The notes under the pieces were generated by a model. The model searched no databases and was not told where the DNA came from. It saw only the letters and a program-made list of their open reading frames with translations. 64,000 nucleotides of DNA. It comes from Cyclobacteriaceae bacterium (GTDB lineage: Bacteria > Bacteroidota > Bacteroidia > Cytophagales > Cyclobacteriaceae). Numbering within the stretch: the first letter of the stretch is position 1; every line of letters begins with the position of its first letter. The stretch lies in assembly GCA_019638275.1 (NCBI GenBank), contig JAHBUC010000002.1, positions 62,001 to 126,000 of the forward strand. The letters are read 5' to 3'. Position numbers and translations under genes: made by a program. Of this stretch, positions 1-10,191 are shown piece after piece.

Positions 1-1
1 G

Positions 2-481
2 TTTGAGTTCTCTCACGCTTCCATTATGTATAATGCGTTGAAAATTAATGCTGTAAGTAAGCTGGTTCAGGTGGGCATTCGTGATTACTGCGAAGAAGAG
101 GTTGATGTCATTAAAAATAATCCCTCCCGAATAACAACCTACTTCGATCGTGACATCAAACGAAGAATGTTTGAAGGCGATACGTGGAGAAAAATTTGTG
201 ACGAAATCGTCAATCAGCTTCCAGACAATGTCTACCTCAGTTTTGACATCGATGGTCTTGATCCAAAACTTTGCCCTAACACAGGCACACCCGTTGCCGG
301 GGGTTTTGAAATGGAGCAGGCCCTTTACCTGATTGAACGTGTAATGAAAAGCGGTAAAACTATTATTGGTTTCGACCTGAATGAGGTAAGCCCCGGTAAA
401 GATGAATGGGACGCCAACGTGGGCGCGCGCTTGCTGTACCGGATGGCTTTACTCGTTGCGCGTTCGCAAAAGAGGATTTAG
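2..481 (+). CDS. Ureohydrolase (agmatinase/arginase family), C-terminal part
   Basis: The window opens inside this gene: the frame is open from base 2 to the TAG at 479-481, giving about 159 residues. The segment begins with FSHASIMYN and carries DIDGLDP, the aspartate motif that binds the two manganese ions in ureohydrolases, followed by EVSPGKD near the C-terminus. The family hydrolyses guanidino compounds such as arginine or agmatine and releases urea. The substrate cannot be decided without the N-terminal half. An internal ATG at 26 is not the start, because the conserved FSHAS motif lies upstream of it. The stop overlaps the stop of the convergent gltD gene by four bases. Confidence 0.85.
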   Translation, partial: FEFSHASIMYNALKINAVSKLVQVGIRDYCEEEVDVIKNNPSRITTYFDRDIKRRMFEGDTWRKICDEIVNQLPDNVYLSFDIDGLDPKLCPNTGTPVAGGFEMEQALYLIERVMKSGKTIIGFDLNEVSPGKDEWDANVGARLLYRMALLVARSQKRI

Positions 482-1950
482 TGTTGAGCAACGCTCAGCA
501 GCGATTCATCCTTCGACTCAAGTTGAGAATCGCCCATTAACCAGATGTCAACGGCTTTGGCCGCTTCACGCCCTTCGGAAATAGCCCAAACCACCAGCGA
601 CTGGCCTTTGCGGATATCACCCGCTGCAAATACGCCCTTCTTTGAAGTCATGTAGTTATGGGTTTGGATATTACCGCGCTCATCCAGTTTGAGTTTTAGT
701 TCCTCTACCAGTCCACCACGTTCTGCTCCGATAAAACCAATGGCAAGAAGCGCCAGGTCGCACGGTATAATGCGTTCAGAATTTTCAATTTCCTTGAATC
801 CGGCCTTACCATTCTCCAACAAACCCCATTCAATATCCACTACTTTTAGTCCGGTCAAACGATTCAGGTGATCGCCAACAAATGCTTTTGTCAGCATAGC
901 CCATTTTCTTTCCACGCCTTCTTCATGCGATGAAGAAGTGTTCAAAATCATCGGCCACTGTGGCCATGGATTGGTTTCGGTATTTCGGGTAAGCGGGGGC
1001 TTGGCCAAAAGTTCTATTTGAGTTACCGACTTGGCACCCTGCCGGTTTGATGTGCCCACACAATCCGATCCTGTATCGCCACCGCCAATTACGAGCACAT
1101 TTTTTCCGGCTGCTGAAATGTCACCTGAAAAAATCCGATCGCCTGCAACACGCTTGTTTTGTTGCGATAAAAAGTCCATAGCAAAGTAAACGCCAGATAG
1201 ATTTCTTCCGGGTATGGAAAGATCACGTGGGGCAGAAGCACCACCACATACCACGACCGCATCAAATTCATCCCGAAGAAATTGTGCACTCACATTTGCA
1301 CCAACATGTGAGTTTGGCCGGAAGATGATGCCCTCTTGCTCCATCAGTTTCAATCTTCGATCAAGTACTTTTTTCTCCAGCTTAAAATCCGGAATGCCAT
1401 AGCGAAGCAAGCCACCAATTCTATCACTCCGCTCAAACACGGTTACCCAATGTCCGGCTTTGTTTAGTTGTGCTGCTGCCGCCAAACCAGCCGGACCAGA
1501 ACCTACCACGGCAACCCGTTTACCGGTTCTTGCTTTAGGCGGCTGCGGTTTGATGTATCCTCTTTCAAATGCGGTTTCAGTAATCGACTTTTCGATGTAC
1601 TCTATCGTGACCGGCTTGTTGTTAATGCTTAACACACAGCTCGCTTCACACGGTGCCGGACAAATTCTTCCAGTGAATTCAGGAAAATTATTAGTCGAAC
1701 TTAAAATCTGAATGGCCTCTTCCCAATTGCCTTTGTATACCGCCTCATTGAAATCGGGAATGTTGTTACCTAGCGGACAACCACTGTGACAGAACGGAAC
1801 ACCACAATCCATACACCTTGCCGATTGTTTGTTTACATGGCCATGATCTAGAGAGGGATAGATCTCCTTGTAGTCATTGATGCGTTCATTCGGATGGCGG
1901 GTTTTCGGCATCTCACGGTTGAACTTCATAAAGCCATCAACTTGTCCCAT
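478..1950 (-). CDS. gltD: Glutamate synthase (NADPH) small subunit
   Basis: 490 residues, the usual length for GltD. It passes electrons from NADPH to the large subunit, which makes two glutamates from glutamine and 2-oxoglutarate. The N-terminus holds two cysteine clusters for [4Fe-4S] centres ([14 protein letters not shown] and [12 protein letters not shown]), then an FAD-binding GSGPAG motif near residue 150 and a second dinucleotide-binding GGGDTGSD near residue 290. The C-terminus has the FAD-contacting AAGDIRKG. The ATG at 1948-1950 lies two bases after the gltB stop, so the two subunits are co-transcribed and probably translationally coupled. The stop overlaps the ureohydrolase stop on the other strand. 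Confidence 0.97.
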   Translation of the reverse strand: MGQVDGFMKFNREMPKTRHPNERINDYKEIYPSLDHGHVNKQSARCMDCGVPFCHSGCPLGNNIPDFNEAVYKGNWEEAIQILSSTNNFPEFTGRICPAPCEASCVLSINNKPVTIEYIEKSITETAFERGYIKPQPPKARTGKRVAVVGSGPAGLAAAAQLNKAGHWVTVFERSDRIGGLLRYGIPDFKLEKKVLDRRLKLMEQEGIIFRPNSHVGANVSAQFLRDEFDAVVVCGGASAPRDLSIPGRNLSGVYFAMDFLSQQNKRVAGDRIFSGDISAAGKNVLVIGGGDTGSDCVGTSNRQGAKSVTQIELLAKPPLTRNTETNPWPQWPMILNTSSSHEEGVERKWAMLTKAFVGDHLNRLTGLKVVDIEWGLLENGKAGFKEIENSERIIPCDLALLAIGFIGAERGGLVEELKLKLDERGNIQTHNYMTSKKGVFAAGDIRKGQSLVVWAISEGREAAKAVDIWLMGDSQLESKDESLLSVAQH

Positions 1951-1952
1951 GC

Positions 1953-4900
1953 TTAGTGTGCTAAATTTTCAGTCAATTTTATTTTAGCCTGCTTCTGCAA
2001 TACCGCTTTATAATCGCGTGGCATCACTTTAATAAACATATCTGCAGCAAGCTCCCAGTTTTCCAAAATCCAATCAGCCGGATCGCTTTTGGTGTTGTGA
2101 TAATGTTTTTCAATCAAGCTGTACACGTCAACCTTGTCATCGTCATCCATTCTTTCCAGATCAACCATTTCCGGATTATACAATTCCTTTAAAGTTTGCT
2201 CCGGATCAAACACATAGGCAATTCCTCCACTCATGCCTGCCGCAAAATTTTTACCGGTCTTACCCAGAATGACCACACGTCCACCGGTCATGTATTCACA
2301 GGCGTGATCACCAACACCCTCCACTACAGCCTTAACACCTGAATTTCGTACACAGAAACGTTCCCCTGCCTGACCGCGGATGTACGCCTCACCGGAAGTG
2401 GCGCCATAGAATGCCACGTTACCAATTATGATGTTGTCCTCTGGTTTAAATGTAGCTTCCTTGTCGGGATAGATAATGAGTTTACCACCCGATAAACCCT
2501 TACCCACATAATCGTTGGCCTCACCCTCCAATTCAAAAGTGACACCAGGCGCAGCAAATACCGCAAAGCTTTGGCCGGCCGATCCTTTAAAACGAAAATG
2601 AATCGTGTCTTCAGGAAGTCCTTTGCTCTTGTAGATTTTAGAAACCTCATTGGAAAGTAAGGCACCTACTGATCGGTTGGTATTTTCAATGTTGAACGAT
2701 GCAGAAACCGGCTTACCTTCATCAAGTGCTTCTCGTGCTACTGCCAATAGTTTCCAGTCGAGCACTTTTTCCAATTCAAAATCCTGATCGATTTGTTTGT
2801 ACTGACCAACACCTTCCGCAATAGCGTCACGATATAAAATCGGGGAGAAGTCGAGCTTCTTCACCTTCCAGTGGTTAACATCTTGACGAACACGAAGTAC
2901 ATCTGTGCGGCCAACCATTTCGTTGACGGTGCGGAAACCGAGTTCAGCCATCACCTCGCGTAAGTCCTGCGCCAAAAAGTGAAAAAAGTTTACTACGTGA
3001 TCCGGATTCCCGGTGAAGAGTTTCCGTAGTTCAGAATCCTGGGTAGCAATGCCCACCGGGCAGGTATTGAGGTGACACTTGCGCATCATGATGCAGCCCT
3101 CCACAACCAGTGCCGCTGTTGCTACACCCCATTCCTCTGCACCCAGCAACGTAGCAATAGCTATATCCCGTCCGGTTCGTATCTGTCCATCGGTTTGCAG
3201 TGTAACACGACTGCGTAAATTATTTTTTACCAACGTTTGATGTGCCTCTGCCAGTCCAAGTTCCCAGGGCAAACCTGCATGACGAACCGAGCTGATAGGC
3301 GAAGCGCCAGTACCACCATCAGCACCTGAAATTAAAATCGCATCCGCCTTTGCTTTGGCTACCCCAGCCGCAACAGTACCTACACCGGCTTGCGAAACAA
3401 GTTTTACGTTAATGCGCGCATGGCGATTAGCATTTTTTAAATCGAAGATCAGTTGAGCCAAATCTTCAATGGAATAAATATCGTGATGAGGTGGCGGAGA
3501 AATCAACCCGACACCTGGCGTTGAATGCCTAACCCGACCAATCCAATCATCTACCTTATCACCCGGAAGCTGACCACCTTCACCAGGTTTTGCACCTTGA
3601 GCCATTTTGATCTGTATCTCATCGGCATGAGTGAGGTAATAGCTGGTAACACCAAACCTTCCGGAAGCCACTTGTTTAATGGCTGATCGCTCCCAATCAC
3701 CATTCGGCTTTCTTTCATAGCGGCTTTCATCTTCACCTCCCTCACCGCTGTTGCTTTTTCCTCCAATACGGTTCATGGCAACGGCTAACGTGGTGTGCGC
3801 TTCAAAAGATATGGAGCCGAACGACATGGCCCCGGTTGCAAAACGTTTGAAAATTTCTTCAACAGGCTCCACCTCTTCAACCGGTATGGAATTACGCTTC
3901 TTAAATTCCAACAGCCCACGAAGTGTCAATTGATCTTTTGCCTGATCGTTGATTTTCTGGGTGTACTTTCTGTACAATGCATAGTCATCTGTCTTCGTTG
4001 AGTGCTGAAGCCAGTGAATAACTTCCGGACTGAACAAATGCTTCTCGCCTTTACGCTTCCATTGATAAATTCCGCCAACCGGTAAGGATGCGTTGTCTGT
4101 GGCGAATGCCAATTGATGTCGCACCAACACTTCCGTTGCCAGATCATCAAAGCTTAATCCTTCAATACGACTGATTGTTCCGCGAAAGCTGGTCTCTATT
4201 ACTTCTGAACTTAATCCAATGGCTTCAAAAATCTGAGCCGATTGATATGACTGCAATGTACTGATGCCCATCTTCGACATCACTTTCAGTAAGCCGTTGC
4301 CAATGGCTCGCTGATAATTTCCAAAAACCTGATTTGGTTCGAGTCGCTTGTTTAGCTCTTCGTTCTCATTTAATGCATAAATGGTTTCAAGCGCGAGGTA
4401 TGGATTTACCGAACTTGCACCAAATCCAATAATGGTGGCGAAATGATGTACTTCCCAAACATCACCAGCCTCCACAACCAGTCCGATGTGTGTGCGGATT
4501 CTGTTCTCAACAAGAAAATGATGCACCGTACCGGATGACAGTAAAGAGGGAATGGGCGCATATTCTTTGCTGATTGATTTATCCGAAAGAATAATTACTC
4601 TTTTACCCGCTTCAACCGCTTGCTTGGCTTCAGCGCAGATTTTTTTTAGCGCTTCCTTCAATCGACCAGGTTTGTTATCGGCTTTAAAGACACAGTTGAT
4701 CACTGCATAATCATAACCACGATCAACAAAATTTTTCAGCTTTGCCAAATCCGAATTCAACAATACCGGTTGCGAGATGTGAATTTGAGCGGTATGTTCA
4801 GCGCTCTCCTGCAGCACGTTTAAGCTGGCTCCAACCCTTGTAAACAACGACATCACCAGGCGCTCACGAATCGGATCAATGGGTGGATTACTTACCTGAG

Positions 4901-6473
4901 CAAAATGTTGTTTGAAATAATTTGAAATGTGCCGACTTTCTTTCGACAATACCGCTAACGGTGTATCATCACCCATAGAGCCGATGGGTTCATATCCCTT
5001 CTCGGCCATGGGTGTAAGAATTGTTTTGATATCCTCACTGGTATATCCGTACGTTTGCTGGCGTTGAAGCAGGGTATCGGGTTGAAATCTTTCTTCAAAA
5101 GTTTCCGGTATGGGTTCTTGTCTTAGTTTGATGCGTTTATCAATTATCCATTGGTAATACGGTTTGCCTTCATAGACAGACCGCTTCACTTTTTCATCAT
5201 CAAAAACTTTTCCTTTTTCCAGATCAACGAGCAGCATTTTACCGGGTGTGATACGCCCCTTCTCCAACACATCTTTAGGATCAACCATCAACGCGCCAGC
5301 TTCCGATGAGGCCACAACTCTTCCCGAACGCGTTACACAATAGCGCAAGGGCCTTAATCCGTTTCGATCCAACGTAGCACCAATTCTGCAACCATCTGTA
5401 AACACCAGTGCAGCAGGCCCATCCCATGGCTCCATCATGGATGCGTGATATTTATAAAACGCCTTCCGATGGGTATCCATCAGTTTATTATCCTGCCACG
5501 CTTCAGGCACCAGCATCATTAACACGTGCGGCAATGTTCTGCCCGATAGCACCAACATCTCTACCAACGCATCCAGGTTGGCAGAATCAGAATTATCGGG
5601 ATTGGTTATCGGTAGAAGCATCTTCAACTCCTCATTCGTAAAGTGAGTGGACTTAAACAATGCTTCTTTGGATTTCATTTTGTTGACATTGCCACGAATG
5701 GTATTGATTTCGCCATTGTGTGCAATGAAGCGAAAAGGTTGCGCAAGTTTCCAGTTGGGAAAGGTGTTGGTAGAGAACCTGGAGTGAATTAACGCAAGGG
5801 CAGTAGTGACATTTTCATTTTGCAAATCCTGGTAATATGTTCGCAGTTGATCCGTTCGCAACTGGCCTTTGTAAATAATCGTACGTGTAGAAAAACTGGC
5901 GATATAAAATTCCTTACCGGCTCCCTTTATTTTTTTTGTAGTGGTGTGTGTAGCAAAGTTCCGGAAAACAAAAAGTTTTCGCTCCAGTGTTTGCACATCC
6001 CACGATTCATCCTGTGGTTTGACAAACAATTGTTCTATCCGCGGTTCAACTTCAGCAGCGCCCGGGCCGGGAATGCTGTGATTCACCGGCACCGGACGAT
6101 ACCCGATTAAAGTCAACTGAAGTGTATGCGCAATATGTTGAAGAATGTCTTTGCATGCCTGTCGGAGTTTTTTGTCGCGTGGGAAAAAAATCATGCCCAC
6201 ACCATACTTGCCGGGTTCAGGAAGTGTTAGTCCACAGCGCTGTGCTTCCACTAAAAAAAAATCATGCGGAATCTGAAACAACACCCCAGCGCCATCACCG
6301 GTTTTTGCACTGCTGCCCCTACCACCACGATGCTCCATATTCTCCAGCATGGAAAGTGCATCCGCTAATACCGTGTATGTCTTCGCTCCGTTAATGTTGG
6401 CGATAAATCCGATGCCGCAGGCATCATGCTCGAGGGTTGGGGTATAGAGCCCTTGACTGGCCTTTTTTCTCAT
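1953..6473 (-). CDS. gltB: Glutamate synthase large subunit
   Basis: 1506 residues, full length for the alpha subunit. Domains in order: class II glutamine amidotransferase (nucleophile Cys19 in EHDACGIGF, exposed after removal of a short propeptide), central linker domain, FMN and 2-oxoglutarate binding synthase domain with GADGGTGASP, and the C-terminal GXGXG beta-helix domain. The [3Fe-4S] cysteines are Cys1127, Cys1133 and Cys1138 (C-x5-C-x4-C). It hydrolyses glutamine and channels ammonia to 2-oxoglutarate in the cytoplasm. First gene of the gltBD pair. The 200 bases upstream contain a palindrome and a small ORF remnant but no perfect TAnnTTTG box that I could find. Confidence 0.97.
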   Translation of the reverse strand: MRKKASQGLYTPTLEHDACGIGFIANINGAKTYTVLADALSMLENMEHRGGRGSSAKTGDGAGVLFQIPHDFFLVEAQRCGLTLPEPGKYGVGMIFFPRDKKLRQACKDILQHIAHTLQLTLIGYRPVPVNHSIPGPGAAEVEPRIEQLFVKPQDESWDVQTLERKLFVFRNFATHTTTKKIKGAGKEFYIASFSTRTIIYKGQLRTDQLRTYYQDLQNENVTTALALIHSRFSTNTFPNWKLAQPFRFIAHNGEINTIRGNVNKMKSKEALFKSTHFTNEELKMLLPITNPDNSDSANLDALVEMLVLSGRTLPHVLMMLVPEAWQDNKLMDTHRKAFYKYHASMMEPWDGPAALVFTDGCRIGATLDRNGLRPLRYCVTRSGRVVASSEAGALMVDPKDVLEKGRITPGKMLLVDLEKGKVFDDEKVKRSVYEGKPYYQWIIDKRIKLRQEPIPETFEERFQPDTLLQRQQTYGYTSEDIKTILTPMAEKGYEPIGSMGDDTPLAVLSKESRHISNYFKQHFAQVSNPPIDPIRERLVMSLFTRVGASLNVLQESAEHTAQIHISQPVLLNSDLAKLKNFVDRGYDYAVINCVFKADNKPGRLKEALKKICAEAKQAVEAGKRVIILSDKSISKEYAPIPSLLSSGTVHHFLVENRIRTHIGLVVEAGDVWEVHHFATIIGFGASSVNPYLALETIYALNENEELNKRLEPNQVFGNYQRAIGNGLLKVMSKMGISTLQSYQSAQIFEAIGLSSEVIETSFRGTISRIEGLSFDDLATEVLVRHQLAFATDNASLPVGGIYQWKRKGEKHLFSPEVIHWLQHSTKTDDYALYRKYTQKINDQAKDQLTLRGLLEFKKRNSIPVEEVEPVEEIFKRFATGAMSFGSISFEAHTTLAVAMNRIGGKSNSGEGGEDESRYERKPNGDWERSAIKQVASGRFGVTSYYLTHADEIQIKMAQGAKPGEGGQLPGDKVDDWIGRVRHSTPGVGLISPPPHHDIYSIEDLAQLIFDLKNANRHARINVKLVSQAGVGTVAAGVAKAKADAILISGADGGTGASPISSVRHAGLPWELGLAEAHQTLVKNNLRSRVTLQTDGQIRTGRDIAIATLLGAEEWGVATAALVVEGCIMMRKCHLNTCPVGIATQDSELRKLFTGNPDHVVNFFHFLAQDLREVMAELGFRTVNEMVGRTDVLRVRQDVNHWKVKKLDFSPILYRDAIAEGVGQYKQIDQDFELEKVLDWKLLAVAREALDEGKPVSASFNIENTNRSVGALLSNEVSKIYKSKGLPEDTIHFRFKGSAGQSFAVFAAPGVTFELEGEANDYVGKGLSGGKLIIYPDKEATFKPEDNIIIGNVAFYGATSGEAYIRGQAGERFCVRNSGVKAVVEGVGDHACEYMTGGRVVILGKTGKNFAAGMSGGIAYVFDPEQTLKELYNPEMVDLERMDDDDKVDVYSLIEKHYHNTKSDPADWILENWELAADMFIKVMPRDYKAVLQKQAKIKLTENLAH

Positions 6474-6574
6474 TATCTGTGGTTGTAGATAATTCTGTAA
6501 ATGATTAGTGTGTCAAAATAATATTTTGAAATAACCACATATAATGAAATAAAAACAGAATAAAGGCCAAAAAA

Positions 6575-6667
6575 TTACAACAAACGTTTGCTGCAAACGT
6601 ATTCGGAAATTTTAATCAGCAATTCAGGATCATCAGCACCTGATATTCCGATAACCAGCGAGCACAT
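6575..6667 (-). pseudogene. Short ORF resembling a class II amidotransferase N-terminus (possible remnant)
   Basis: A 30-codon ATG-to-TAA frame lies between gltB and mnmD. Its translation starts MCSLVIGISGADDPELL, which resembles the Met-Cys-Gly-Ile-x-Gly start of asparagine synthetase-type amidotransferases, where Cys2 becomes the nucleophile. It stops after CSKRLL, about where the family usually continues with HRGPD. The resemblance is by eye only; it could be a real micropeptide or chance. No coding signal follows it. Confidence 0.22.
6581..6600. promoter_or_regulatory. Candidate operator palindrome upstream of gltB
   Basis: CAAACGTTTG (6581-6590) is a perfect 10-base palindrome with a central CG, and it sits inside a longer dyad ACGTTTGC-T-GCAAACGT (6584-6600). 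It lies 108 bases upstream of the gltB start and overlaps the 3' end of the small ORF at 6575-6667. LacI/GalR-type regulators favour such central-CG dyads, but no regulator is encoded nearby, so the assignment is only a suggestion. Confidence 0.25.
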
Positions 6668-6673
6668 GGCTGA

Positions 6674-7336
6674 CTAAGATTTGTGGGCGCGAATCATCTC
6701 CCGCTTGCCCGGAGGACCAGGTAATGCTTCAACCGAAAGTCCTAAATTCTTTAGGTCCCGTTTAACCTGTCCCTTTGCACAATACGTAACGAATACTCCA
6801 CCGGGCTTCATCGCTGCGACTACTTTCTGTAAAACAACATGCGACCACATTTCAGGTTGCTTTTCAGGTGCAAAGGCATCGAAATAAATGAGGTCGAATT
6901 TAGATAGTGGGAGATCAGCTTCCTGAACCGACACGTGCTTCTTATGAAGGTTAAAATTTTCGCTAACCTGAACAGCGCTATTCCAATCTGCCAAATGAAG
7001 ACGAATGAATAATTCTTTATCCATTACTTCCTCCGCATAGTTCAACTTTGACCAAACCGGTTCTTTCAACGGAAATGATTCAAGTGTTTCGTACTCCACT
7101 TGCATATCCACACCTTGAAGATGCCTGGCTGTAAGCCAAGCGTTCAACCCGGTTCCGAAACCAATTTCAAGAATGGAGATTTTCTGAAGAGACTTTTCTC
7201 GTACAAACTCCAACCCGTGTCGGACAAAAACATGAAGCGATTCCTGTACCGCACCATGAATGGAATGATAGGTCTCGTTCAGGTCAAGATTTTTCAATGT
7301 ATGCGATCCGTCCTTTGTAAAGATGATTTCTATCAT
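6674..7336 (-). CDS. mnmD: tRNA 5-aminomethyl-2-thiouridine methyltransferase, MnmD type
   Basis: 220 residues from the ATG at 7334-7336 (MIEIIFTKDGSHTL); a longer frame to 7396 exists but would overlap the divergent gene and adds an unconserved tail. It has the SAM-binding GFGTGLN motif at residues 59-65 and the acidic FDAFAPEKQPEMW segment typical of the methyltransferase half of MnmC. This stand-alone form lacks the FAD oxidase half. The enzyme completes the methylaminomethyl modification of the wobble uridine in certain tRNAs. The divergent neighbour starts 36 bases away, so the two share a very short upstream region. Confidence 0.85.
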   Translation of the reverse strand: MIEIIFTKDGSHTLKNLDLNETYHSIHGAVQESLHVFVRHGLEFVREKSLQKISILEIGFGTGLNAWLTARHLQGVDMQVEYETLESFPLKEPVWSKLNYAEEVMDKELFIRLHLADWNSAVQVSENFNLHKKHVSVQEADLPLSKFDLIYFDAFAPEKQPEMWSHVVLQKVVAAMKPGGVFVTYCAKGQVKRDLKNLGLSVEALPGPPGKREMIRAHKS

Positions 7337-7371
7337 GGTGTAAATTTCGGGCTTTCCGCTACATTCGTTTT

Positions 7372-8430
7372 GTGAAACTACAGGTAAACACTGCACCCTC
7401 CTACCTCACCATACTTCAATATATCGTTTTTGGAGGCGTTATCCTGTATGTCGGAAGACCGCTTTTTATTCCCCTTTCTTTCGCTTTGCTCATCAGTTGC
7501 ATTCTTTACCCGATTTGCATTTGGCTGGAGCAACGCAAGATTAAGAAAATGAATGCCATTCTGCTGAGCCTGTCGCTGGTTTTTATTTTGGTGGCAGGCA
7601 TCTTGTATTTATTTGTGCTACAACTGTTAAGTTTTTCAACTGAATGGGGCGCTTTACAGGATAAGCTTGCTCAAACCTTCAGTGAGTTGAGCGTGTGGGT
7701 AACACAGGAACTGAACATCAGTGTTGAAAAACAAAACGAGTGGTTGAAAAATCTCAGCCAGCAGTCCGGCTCAGATGCGATGGGATTTGTACAAAAAACC
7801 ATTTCCGCAGGAACCGTGTCGGGTGTGTTGTTTATTCTGATTCCTGTTTATGTAGTATTGATACTCTATCATCGGGAACGTTGGGTAGAAGTGTTATACC
7901 GATTGTTCCCGACTCAACGTAAAGAACGCATACGCGAAATTCTTCACCTCAGCATTCAGTCTTATTATAATTTCATCAAAGGCATGTTGCTGGTATACCT
8001 GATCGTAGGCTTACTAAACAGCTTAGGGCTTTACATTTTAGGCATACCGCACCCGGTGCTGTTTGGCTTCACCGCTTCCATCCTCACCTTCATACCGTAT
8101 GTTGGAATTATCATTGCTGCCCTTTTGCCCATTACCATTTCCTGGGTCACCTATAATTCAATCTGGTATCCAGTAGGTGTGATCGCGGTGTTCTCCGTGG
8201 TTCAATACCTTGAGGCTAACGTAATCTTTCCGCTTGCCGTAAGCAGCCGATTAAAATTGAATGCCCTTGTTACGATTGCGGCTATCGTTATTGGTGGAAT
8301 TCTTTGGGGCGTTGCCGGATTAATTTTGTTCATTCCCTTTTTGGGGATTATGAAAATGATTTCAGACAGAACTCCAGACCTGAAAACCTGGTCGATACTC
8401 TTGGGGGGCGAATCGAAAAAAGAAGCGTAA
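7372..8430 (+). CDS. AI-2E family transporter (PerM/YdiK-like membrane protein)
   Basis: 352 residues with the family layout: two or three closely spaced N-terminal membrane helices, a hydrophilic stretch around residues 95-145, then a helix at 150-170 and several helices from 205 to 330 separated by the conserved PHPVLFGF and FIPYVG motifs. Members of this family export small molecules or ions; the autoinducer-2 name is historical and function here is unknown. The start is GTG at 7372, the only sensible start before the first helix. It is divergent from mnmD and convergent with ispF, ending six bases from the ispF stop. Confidence 0.88.
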   Translation: MKLQVNTAPSYLTILQYIVFGGVILYVGRPLFIPLSFALLISCILYPICIWLEQRKIKKMNAILLSLSLVFILVAGILYLFVLQLLSFSTEWGALQDKLAQTFSELSVWVTQELNISVEKQNEWLKNLSQQSGSDAMGFVQKTISAGTVSGVLFILIPVYVVLILYHRERWVEVLYRLFPTQRKERIREILHLSIQSYYNFIKGMLLVYLIVGLLNSLGLYILGIPHPVLFGFTASILTFIPYVGIIIAALLPITISWVTYNSIWYPVGVIAVFSVVQYLEANVIFPLAVSSRLKLNALVTIAAIVIGGILWGVAGLILFIPFLGIMKMISDRTPDLKTWSILLGGESKKEA

Positions 8431-8436
8431 TTTTAC

Positions 8437-8913
8437 TCACTTTGTGATGAGCGCAACAGCGTAAGCATTCACGCCCTCATCACGACCCACATACCCCAGC
8501 TTTTCGTTAGTAGTAGCCTTTATGGAAACATCATCTTCTTCAATGTTCATTAGGGGCGCCAACACTTTTCTCATTTCGTCAATATGCGGGTTGATTTTCG
8601 GATGTTCCAGGCAAATGGTGCAATCCACATTGCCAATCTTCCAACCCTTGTCTTCCAGCATGCGCGTCACCTCTTTCAGAAAAAACTTGCTGTCCATACC
8701 GCTCCACCGGGCATCCTTATTTGAAAAATGAAAACCAATGTCGCGGAGATTGGCAGCACCAAGCAGTGCGTCACAAATCGCATGAATCAACACATCCGCA
8801 TCGGAATGGCCGGTGGCCCCTTTGGATGCCGGTAACTTTATTCCACCAAGCCAAAAATCACGGCCTTCTTCCAATTGGTGTACATCGAAACCTAAACCAA
8901 TACGTATTTTCAT
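8437..8913 (-). CDS. ispF: 2-C-methyl-D-erythritol 2,4-cyclodiphosphate synthase
   Basis: 158 residues, full length. It converts the CDP-methylerythritol phosphate intermediate to the cyclodiphosphate in the MEP pathway of isoprenoid synthesis. Visible family motifs are GFDVHQ at the N-terminus (Asp and His zinc ligands), GHSDADVL with HAICDALLGA, the DSKFFL segment and the C-terminal TTNEKLGYVGRDEG. It follows the M16 peptidase gene by only five bases, so they probably share a transcript. No other isoprenoid gene is in the window. Confidence 0.97.
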   Translation of the reverse strand: MKIRIGLGFDVHQLEEGRDFWLGGIKLPASKGATGHSDADVLIHAICDALLGAANLRDIGFHFSNKDARWSGMDSKFFLKEVTRMLEDKGWKIGNVDCTICLEHPKINPHIDEMRKVLAPLMNIEEDDVSIKATTNEKLGYVGRDEGVNAYAVALITK

Positions 8914-8918
8914 TCCCG

Positions 8919-10154
8919 TTATTTTGTTTTGTAATACATCACACTTGCGTTCTCCTCTGTCAACATCGCTTCTGCCACATGCATAATGTCGTGTGTGGAG
9001 ACTTTGTTCATCATTTCACGTTCTTTATTTACCCGCTCTACATCGCCTGAAAGTGAAGCGAAGGCCAGGTTCATCGCACGGTTCATCACTTCCACTTCAT
9101 CAAACTCAAACGTGGTTTGGGATTGATTTTTTACCTTCTCTAACTCTTCCTGTTCAACTCCATTTTTTAATACCTCATTTACTACCTGTTGCACTTCATC
9201 TTCGGCTTGCTCAATAGCGATACCATCCTTTACCCGACCACTTATCGCCAACAAACCCGGATCGAGCGTACCCATAACAAAAGAAGAGAGTGATGTGAAA
9301 ATCTCCTTCTCCTTCACCAGGGTATTGTACAAACGGCTCGATTGGCCGCGGCCCAGCACATCGCTTAACAAATCGGCAGCAAAGTAATCATCATGAAAAC
9401 GACCCGGCATGTGATACACTTTGTAAAATGCATTCGCGGGAACATTGGCCTCTACAATTAATTGTCGCTTGCTGGCTTGTACAGGTTCTGCCTTCAATGC
9501 ACGTCTTCTTTTCTTGCCAGCCGGAATCGGTCCGAACCATTTCTCAGCCAGCCTGCGCACCTGATCAATAGTAACATTACCCGCCACCACAAGAACCGCG
9601 TTGTTCGGGACGTAATGTGAGAAGAAAAATTCTTTCACATCATCCATCGTAGCGCGCTCAATATGACTGATGTCTTTACCAATAGTAGCCCATTTATAGG
9701 GATGTACCTGGTACGCCAACGGGCGAAGTTTCAACCAAACATCTCCATACGGCTGATTGAGGTAACGCTGCTTGAATTCTTCAATCACCACTTTGCGCTG
9801 AACTTCCAACACGTTCGGGTCAAACGACAGGCTCAGCATGCGATCACTTTCCAGCCAAAAGCCGGTTTCAATATTGGCAGCCGGAACGGTGAGGTAATAG
9901 TTGGTAATGTCGGTATTGGTGAAAGCATTATTTTCTCCACCTACACGCTGCAACGGCTCATCATAATTGGGAATATTAACCGAGCCTCCAAACATGAGGT
10001 GTTCAAACAAATGGGCAAAGCCCGTTTTATTTTCGTCTTCATCACGTGAGCCCACATCATATAGGATATTCATGACGGCAATCTGCACGGTGTGATCTTC
10101 GTGTACAATTACGCGCAGGCCATTATCAAGTGTAAACTCTGTGTACGCTATCAT
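8919..10154 (-). CDS. M16 family zinc metallopeptidase (insulinase-like)
   Basis: 411 residues from the ATG at 10152-10154. A TTG nine bases upstream would add three residues; ATG is preferred. The inverted zinc motif HLFEH is at residues 48-52, with the distal glutamate in VVIEEF near residue 125. The C-terminal inactive half-domain includes GRGQSSRLYN. This is a single-unit, processing-protease-like form. No signal peptide is visible, so it is probably cytoplasmic, although related Bacteroidota proteins are often exported. A TAttTTTG box lies at 10161-10168 on this strand, very close to the ATG. It precedes ispF in the same direction. Confidence 0.9.
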   Translation of the reverse strand: MIAYTEFTLDNGLRVIVHEDHTVQIAVMNILYDVGSRDEDENKTGFAHLFEHLMFGGSVNIPNYDEPLQRVGGENNAFTNTDITNYYLTVPAANIETGFWLESDRMLSLSFDPNVLEVQRKVVIEEFKQRYLNQPYGDVWLKLRPLAYQVHPYKWATIGKDISHIERATMDDVKEFFFSHYVPNNAVLVVAGNVTIDQVRRLAEKWFGPIPAGKKRRRALKAEPVQASKRQLIVEANVPANAFYKVYHMPGRFHDDYFAADLLSDVLGRGQSSRLYNTLVKEKEIFTSLSSFVMGTLDPGLLAISGRVKDGIAIEQAEDEVQQVVNEVLKNGVEQEELEKVKNQSQTTFEFDEVEVMNRAMNLAFASLSGDVERVNKEREMMNKVSTHDIMHVAEAMLTEENASVMYYKTK

Positions 10155-10191
10155 AGGAGCCAAAAATACAGAACTTAATTGTTAAGCGGGG

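Noticed and set aside
5820..6394. Open frames opposite the start of gltB
   Set aside because: Shadows of a full-length, well-conserved gltB frame.
7337..7396. Extended start for mnmD
   Set aside because: It would overlap the divergent transporter start; conserved similarity begins at MIEIIF.
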